Positions 7,107-10,111 of a DNA stretch of 10,111 nt are shown here, one piece after another. The notes beneath the pieces are model-generated. The model searched no databases, was not told the origin of the DNA, and worked only from the letters and a program-made list of their open reading frames with translations. The stretch's first letter is position 1; every line of letters begins with the position of its first letter. The DNA lies in contig JAJTHX010000295.1 in the NCBI GenBank assembly GCA_021300125.1, positions 1 through 10,111 on the forward strand, written 5' to 3'. The stretch is from Betaproteobacteria bacterium. Its GTDB lineage: Bacteria > Pseudomonadota > Gammaproteobacteria > Burkholderiales > SG8-41. A program made the position numbers and the translations under genes.

Positions 7107-7940
7107 CTAGAACACCGAGGTCGCGAATTCGTCGAGCGTACGCAGCATTTCGGGATCGTCGCTCAGCGCTTCGGCCACAGCACCATGGCATGCGGTTGCG
7201 GGCGCAATGCCCCGCGTGATCAGCCTTGCGGCATGCACCAGGAGCCGTGTCGAGGCGCCTTCATCCAGGCCGTTGCCCTTGAGGTTGCGCGTCATGTGCG
7301 CCAGCCGCACCAGTGCAGACGCAGTGGCATGGTCCGTACCCGATTCATTGCGGATGATGGTTTCCTCGACGGCCGGTTCGGGGTAACGGAACTCGATGGC
7401 GACGAAGCGCTGGCGGGTGCTCGGCTTGAGGTCCTTCAGCACGCTCTGGTAGCCGGGGTTGTAGGACAGCACCAGCGCGAACTCCGGTGGCGCCTGCAGC
7501 AGTTCGCCGCGCTTTTCCAGCGGCAGCATGCGGCGGTCGTCCGCGAGCGGATGGATCACGACCGTGGTGTCGCGCCGGGCTTCGACAATTTCATCGAGGT
7601 AGCAGATCGCTCCGGCGCGCACGGATCGCGCCAGCGGGCCATCGATCCAGACGGTCTCGTCGGCAGTGATCAGATAGCGGCCGACCAGATCAGCGGCGGT
7701 CAGGTCGTCATGGCAGGAGACCGTGACCAGGGGACGTTTGAGGCGCCAGGCCATGTATTCGACAAAGCGTGTCTTGCCGCAGCCGGTGGGTCCCTTGAGC
7801 AGGAGCGGCAGGCGATTGAGATAGGCCACCTCGAACAGGGCGATCTCATCGCCTGTCGGGTGGTAGTAAGGCTCCAGTTCGATGAATCTCGCCTCGGTGG
7901 CCAGACTCTGGAGTTGCATGGGGGGCGGATTCAAGGTCAT
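7107..7940 (-). CDS. cbbQ: CbbQ/NorQ-family MoxR AAA+ ATPase
   Basis: 277 aa, the usual length. It is a cytoplasmic AAA+ ATPase of the MoxR group that forms a hexamer and remodels a client enzyme with its VWA partner. Visible motifs are [10 protein letters not shown] at 23-32, Walker A GPTGCGKT at 50-57, [13 protein letters not shown] at 78-90, and TVWIDGPL at 96-103. Walker B AICYLDE is at 111-117, and [20 protein letters not shown] at 127-146. Sensor 1 lies in SYNPGYQS (N161), a likely arginine finger in STRQRF (174-179), and a sensor-2-type Arg in GASTRLL (R232). The wording of these motifs is closest to CbbQ as I remember it; NorQ is the near alternative. It is first in a two-gene operon with cbbO and divergent from the tolC-like gene across 248 bp. 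The ATG at 7940 lacks a clear Shine-Dalgarno; an in-frame ATG at residue 8 is possible. Confidence 0.9.
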   Translation of the reverse strand: MTLNPPPMQLQSLATEARFIELEPYYHPTGDEIALFEVAYLNRLPLLLKGPTGCGKTRFVEYMAWRLKRPLVTVSCHDDLTAADLVGRYLITADETVWIDGPLARSVRAGAICYLDEIVEARRDTTVVIHPLADDRRMLPLEKRGELLQAPPEFALVLSYNPGYQSVLKDLKPSTRQRFVAIEFRYPEPAVEETIIRNESGTDHATASALVRLAHMTRNLKGNGLDEGASTRLLVHAARLITRGIAPATACHGAVAEALSDDPEMLRTLDEFATSVF

Positions 7941-8188
7941 GCGCAGGGGGATCCGATGCTTCCAGGTCGAAGGTTACGCGGGCAGGGGCTGCCGGCCAAG
8001 GGGCTGTCCACCCGCTTACCCTCTGTGGAGAGTACCCCTGCTATTGTTCATTTTATGGACTGTAGTCTTCCGGCCGGTATGGTGGTGTGTTCCGGCCAAT
8101 ACGGTTTTGCTGTCGGTTTCGCTGTTTTTTGGTGCTAACATGCTTTTCCAACATGTGACTCATTGCGGACCGAGAGATACAGACGCGC
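7941..8188. promoter_or_regulatory. Divergent intergenic region between cbbQ and the tolC-like gene
   Basis: 248 bp that must hold the promoters of both operons. On the minus strand TAAAAT (8055-8050) is a fair -10 box for cbbQ, but no -35 box is correctly spaced. On the plus strand an extended -10 is seen nearer the tolC-like gene. Two exact copies of TTCCGGCC (8068-8075 and 8090-8097) start 22 bp apart. AACATG occurs twice (8137-8142 and 8150-8155) around the plus-strand -10. GCAGGGG (7982-7988) and CCCCTGC (8035-8041) are complementary but 46 nt apart. The lower GC around 8041-8160 fits a regulatory role. Confidence 0.5.
8133..8141 (+). promoter_or_regulatory. Candidate extended -10 promoter for the efflux operon
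   Basis: TGCTAACAT carries the TGn extension followed by TAACAT (4 of 6 consensus bases). It comes just after a T6 run (8125-8130) in an AT-richer patch. No good -35 box is found at 16-18 bp, which extended -10 promoters can tolerate. The transcript would begin near 8148, giving a leader of about 40 nt before the ATG at 8189. Confidence 0.3.
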
Positions 8189-9637
8189 ATGCGCAGATTA
8201 CGCTTCATGATGGTTCCGGCGCTCAACGGAGCGCTTTTTTTCTGTCTGGCCGCGCCACCAGCCGCTGCACAGTGGATCGCGCTCGATCCTTTCCGGCCGG
8301 ATGCCCGGGTGTCCAACGCGCCCCATCTGAAATGGGACATGAATCTTACGCTCCCCGCGGTGGGCAGTCCCCAGCCTGTCGGAGAGCTGGAATCCGCGCG
8401 TGCGGTGTCGTTGGCCGAACTCACCGAATTTGCCCTGCGCAACAATCCCCGCACGCGCCAGTCCTGGCTGGCCGCGCGTGCTGCCGCTGCCGGTGTCGCG
8501 ATCGAGCAGGCGGACCGCCTGCCCACCATCACCGGCCAGTACGCGGTCAACCGCACCCAGCAGGTCACCAACCAGGGCGCTGTGGTGCCGTGGCAGACCC
8601 GTTTCGGGCCGTCGGTGTCGTTCAGTTATGTGCTCTACGATTTCGGCGTGCGTGGGTTGCAGATCGAGACCGCCGAATACCGGCTGCTTGCGGCCAACCT
8701 GGCACACAACCGCGTGCTGCAGGACGTGGTGTTCCAGGTCGAGCAGACCTATTACCGCCTGATCGGCAGCGAAGCGCTGGTGCGCGCGAACGAACAGTCC
8801 CTGGACAATTCCCTGACCGCACTGGAGGCGGCCCGTAAAAGAAGGGAGTCCGGGCTGGCCACGGTCGCTGACATCTATCGTACTGAAACGCTGGTGGCTC
8901 AGGCACAGCTCAACCTGACGCGCAGCCGCGGCGAACTGGAAAAGGCGCGCGGCCAGCTGGCCTCCGCAGTGGGGCTTCCGGTCAACCGGTCGATCAGGGT
9001 CAATCCGCTGGCTGCCCCCCCCGATCTGGCTGCGGTCGAGACCACGATCGGCAACCTGCTGGACCGGGCGCGTTCGACACGCCCCGACCTGGTGGCCGCG
9101 GAGGCGCAGCTGCTCGCGGCGCAGGCCAATGCCAAGGCGGCGGCCCGTGCCGGCCTGCCCTCCATCGAGGTGACCGGTGGCGGTGGCCATACCCTGTTCA
9201 ACGACAACCGGCCCTCTGTCAGCAATTACGCTCTGGGTCTCGCGGTCCGCATCCCCATTTTCAACGGCTTCCGCGACACCTATGCCGCCCGTCAGGCCCA
9301 GATCCAGGCGGAGGGTGCGGCCGCGAGCCGTGCTGCACTGGTGCGGCAGGCCGAAATCGAGGTCTGGCAGGGTTACTACGACCTCACCACCGCGCGCAGC
9401 AGCATTTCCAGCAATGAGGCGCAGGTACGATCTGCAGAACAGACCGCGCAGGCGACCCTGGCCCGTTACCAGAGCGGTTTTGGCTCCATCCTCGACCTGA
9501 TCACGGCGCAGCAGGAGGAGTCCAACGCGCGGGTGCAGCGCATCCAGTCCTACCTCGACTGGTTTACCACTCTGGCGCGGCTGCAGGTTGCGGTCGGCGC
9601 CAGCGATTTACTCAAGGCAGCGGACGGGACGAAATGA
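8189..9637 (+). CDS. TolC-family outer-membrane efflux protein
   Basis: 482 aa, typical of outer-membrane factors. These form a trimeric beta-barrel plus a long alpha-helical periplasmic tunnel that docks with an adaptor and inner-membrane pump. A signal peptide is visible: MRRLRF, a hydrophobic core, then PPAAAQ with likely cleavage after residue 27. The Cys in FFCL does not form a lipobox, so it is not a lipoprotein. A linker of about 45 residues (WIALDPFRPDA onward) precedes the two OEP repeats, about 72-265 (LAELTEFALRNNPRTRQSWLA) and 290-478 (RARSTRPDLVAAEAQLLAAQ). In each, long Ala/Gln/Glu-rich helices follow a beta-strand pair (GPSVSFSYVLYDFG and YALGLAVRIPIFNGF). The ATG at 8189 has GAGAG 12 nt upstream. 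The stop overlaps the adaptor start (ATGA). Oddities are a terminator-like hairpin in the signal-peptide codons and a C8 run at 9015-9022. The substrate cannot be told. Confidence 0.92.
   Translation: MRRLRFMMVPALNGALFFCLAAPPAAAQWIALDPFRPDARVSNAPHLKWDMNLTLPAVGSPQPVGELESARAVSLAELTEFALRNNPRTRQSWLAARAAAAGVAIEQADRLPTITGQYAVNRTQQVTNQGAVVPWQTRFGPSVSFSYVLYDFGVRGLQIETAEYRLLAANLAHNRVLQDVVFQVEQTYYRLIGSEALVRANEQSLDNSLTALEAARKRRESGLATVADIYRTETLVAQAQLNLTRSRGELEKARGQLASAVGLPVNRSIRVNPLAAPPDLAAVETTIGNLLDRARSTRPDLVAAEAQLLAAQANAKAAARAGLPSIEVTGGGGHTLFNDNRPSVSNYALGLAVRIPIFNGFRDTYAARQAQIQAEGAAASRAALVRQAEIEVWQGYYDLTTARSSISSNEAQVRSAEQTAQATLARYQSGFGSILDLITAQQEESNARVQRIQSYLDWFTTLARLQVAVGASDLLKAADGTK
8219..8241 (+). 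terminator. Intrinsic-terminator-like hairpin inside the tolC-like coding start
   Basis: GCGCTC (8219-8224), loop AACG, GAGCGC (8229-8234) form a perfect 6-bp GC-rich stem directly followed by seven T (8235-8241). That is the full shape of a Rho-independent terminator, but it lies in codons 11-18 of an intact ORF, in the signal peptide. It could act as an attenuator whose use depends on whether a ribosome covers it. The codons it occupies also fit a normal hydrophobic core, so chance remains possible. Confidence 0.5.
9015..9022 (+). repeat. C8 homopolymer inside the tolC-like gene
   Basis: Eight consecutive C encode the Ala-Pro-Pro part of LAAPPDL in the linker between the two OEP repeats. 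The frame is intact as read. Tracts of this length are prone to slippage, so gain or loss of one base would truncate the protein and, through the ATGA overlap, could lower adaptor expression. Confidence 0.9.
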
Positions 9638-10111
9638 AACGACTGATCATGGTGCTGGTTTTTGCCGTCATCTGCGCGGCAGTGGCGGGCGGCTATTGGT
9701 ACTGGCAGCAGTCACAGCAGCAGGCTTCCGAAAAGGGCGGCGACAAGGCCAAGGGCAAAGGCAAGGGAGGGCGGGGCATCCTCACCGTGCGCGCGGTGCA
9801 GGCCGTGGCCAAGCCCATGCCGGTGCTGATCGATGCGGTGGGCACCGTGGAACCCGAGCAAAGCGTGCAGGTGCGCGCCCAGATCGGCGGCGTGCTGCAG
9901 GCGGTGATGTTCAAGGAGGGCGACAAGGTCAAGGCAGGCCAGTTGCTGTTCCAGATTGATCCGCGCACGCTGCAGGCGCAATACAACCAGGCGGTGGCTG
10001 CTCTGGCGCGGGACAAGGCGCAGCTCGAGAACGCCAGGGCCCAGCAGCAGCGTCTGGAGCCGCTGCTCAAGCGCGAATTCATCACCCGCCAGGAATACGA
10101 TGTGGCAGTGA
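9634..10111 (+). CDS. Periplasmic adaptor (membrane fusion) protein of an RND-type efflux pump, 3' end cut
   Basis: 159 codons are present before the right edge. The start overlaps the stop of the tolC-like gene (ATGA) and has ACGGGACG just upstream as ribosome site. Residues 4-24 form a single hydrophobic anchor with no lipobox Cys, so this adaptor is membrane-anchored through its N-terminus, as in MdtA-like or MacA-like proteins, not lipidated like AcrA. A Lys/Gly-rich linker follows (about 34-48). Next comes the beta-barrel and lipoyl-like half motif: DAVGTVEPEQSVQVRAQIGG, then VMFKEGDKVKAGQLLFQIDPR, about 67-112. Then the first helix of the coiled-coil hairpin begins (AQYNQAVAALARDKAQLENARAQQQ), with the usual RLEPLLKREFITRQEYD turn. 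The adaptor would bridge the TolC-like channel and an inner-membrane pump, expected next but outside the window. The RND class is inferred from the motif style. Confidence 0.9.
   Translation, partial: MKRLIMVLVFAVICAAVAGGYWYWQQSQQQASEKGGDKAKGKGKGGRGILTVRAVQAVAKPMPVLIDAVGTVEPEQSVQVRAQIGGVLQAVMFKEGDKVKAGQLLFQIDPRTLQAQYNQAVAALARDKAQLENARAQQQRLEPLLKREFITRQEYDVAV

Noticed and set aside
7096..7191. Longer cbbO starting at 7191, adding 32 residues
   Set aside because: It would overlap the cbbQ 3' end by 85 bp with a sequence that looks like the cbbQ antiframe; the ATG at 7095 leaves a normal 11-bp operon spacing.
7068..8138. 356-aa open frame on the plus strand opposite cbbQ
   Set aside because: It is antisense to a clearly recognised ATPase; long antisense frames are expected in GC-rich coding DNA, and the translation matches no family.
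1..10111. Mobile elements, CRISPR arrays, tRNA or rRNA genes
   Set aside because: No transposase-like product, terminal repeats, spaced direct-repeat arrays, or RNA-gene patterns were seen on either strand.

Overview
The window is GC-rich (roughly two-thirds G+C by eye) bacterial chromosome, densely coding, with strong G/C preference at third codon positions. A DUF2062 gene divergent from comEC, a ScpA with the N-terminal QDLYIPPDALEVF signature, and a CbbQ/CbbO pair together suggest a proteobacterium. It is most likely a betaproteobacterium, perhaps one able to fix CO2 or denitrify; a gammaproteobacterium is not excluded. I see no mobile element, CRISPR array, tRNA or rRNA.

Layout. (1) Positions 1-134, minus strand: the first 44 codons of a DUF2062 membrane protein, divergent from comEC across a 72-bp gap. 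(2) 207-2606, plus: comEC/rec2, the inner-membrane DNA-uptake channel. (3) 2607-2880: no convincing gene. 2881-3249, plus: a small three-helix membrane protein I do not recognise. (4) 3421-5027, plus: scpA-scpB, the kleisin and winged-helix partners of SMC, with overlapping stop and start codons. A promoter candidate and a short leader ORF lie ahead of scpA. (5) 5041-7940, minus: cbbQ-cbbO, a MoxR-type AAA+ ATPase and its VWA-domain partner, ending 13 bp from scpB. (6) 7941-8188: a divergent regulatory gap. (7) 8189-10111, plus: a TolC-type outer-membrane factor, overlapped by a periplasmic adaptor gene that runs off the window, the start of a tripartite efflux operon.

How the genes work together. 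Three housekeeping or accessory units sit side by side: DNA uptake (comEC), chromosome condensation (scpAB) and multidrug-type efflux (outer-membrane factor plus adaptor). The CbbQ/CbbO pair forms a bicistronic unit that, as far as the window shows, stands alone. No RuBisCO or nitric oxide reductase structural gene is adjacent, so its client is not given by context. It is the most interesting protein-level item.

The most interesting non-coding signals are: a textbook intrinsic-terminator shape (6-bp perfect GC stem, 4-nt loop, seven T) inside the signal-peptide codons of the tolC-like gene; a perfect hairpin just ahead of the scpB start; an unusually A/T-ending run of codons in cbbO; and short direct repeats in the cbbQ/tolC intergenic region.
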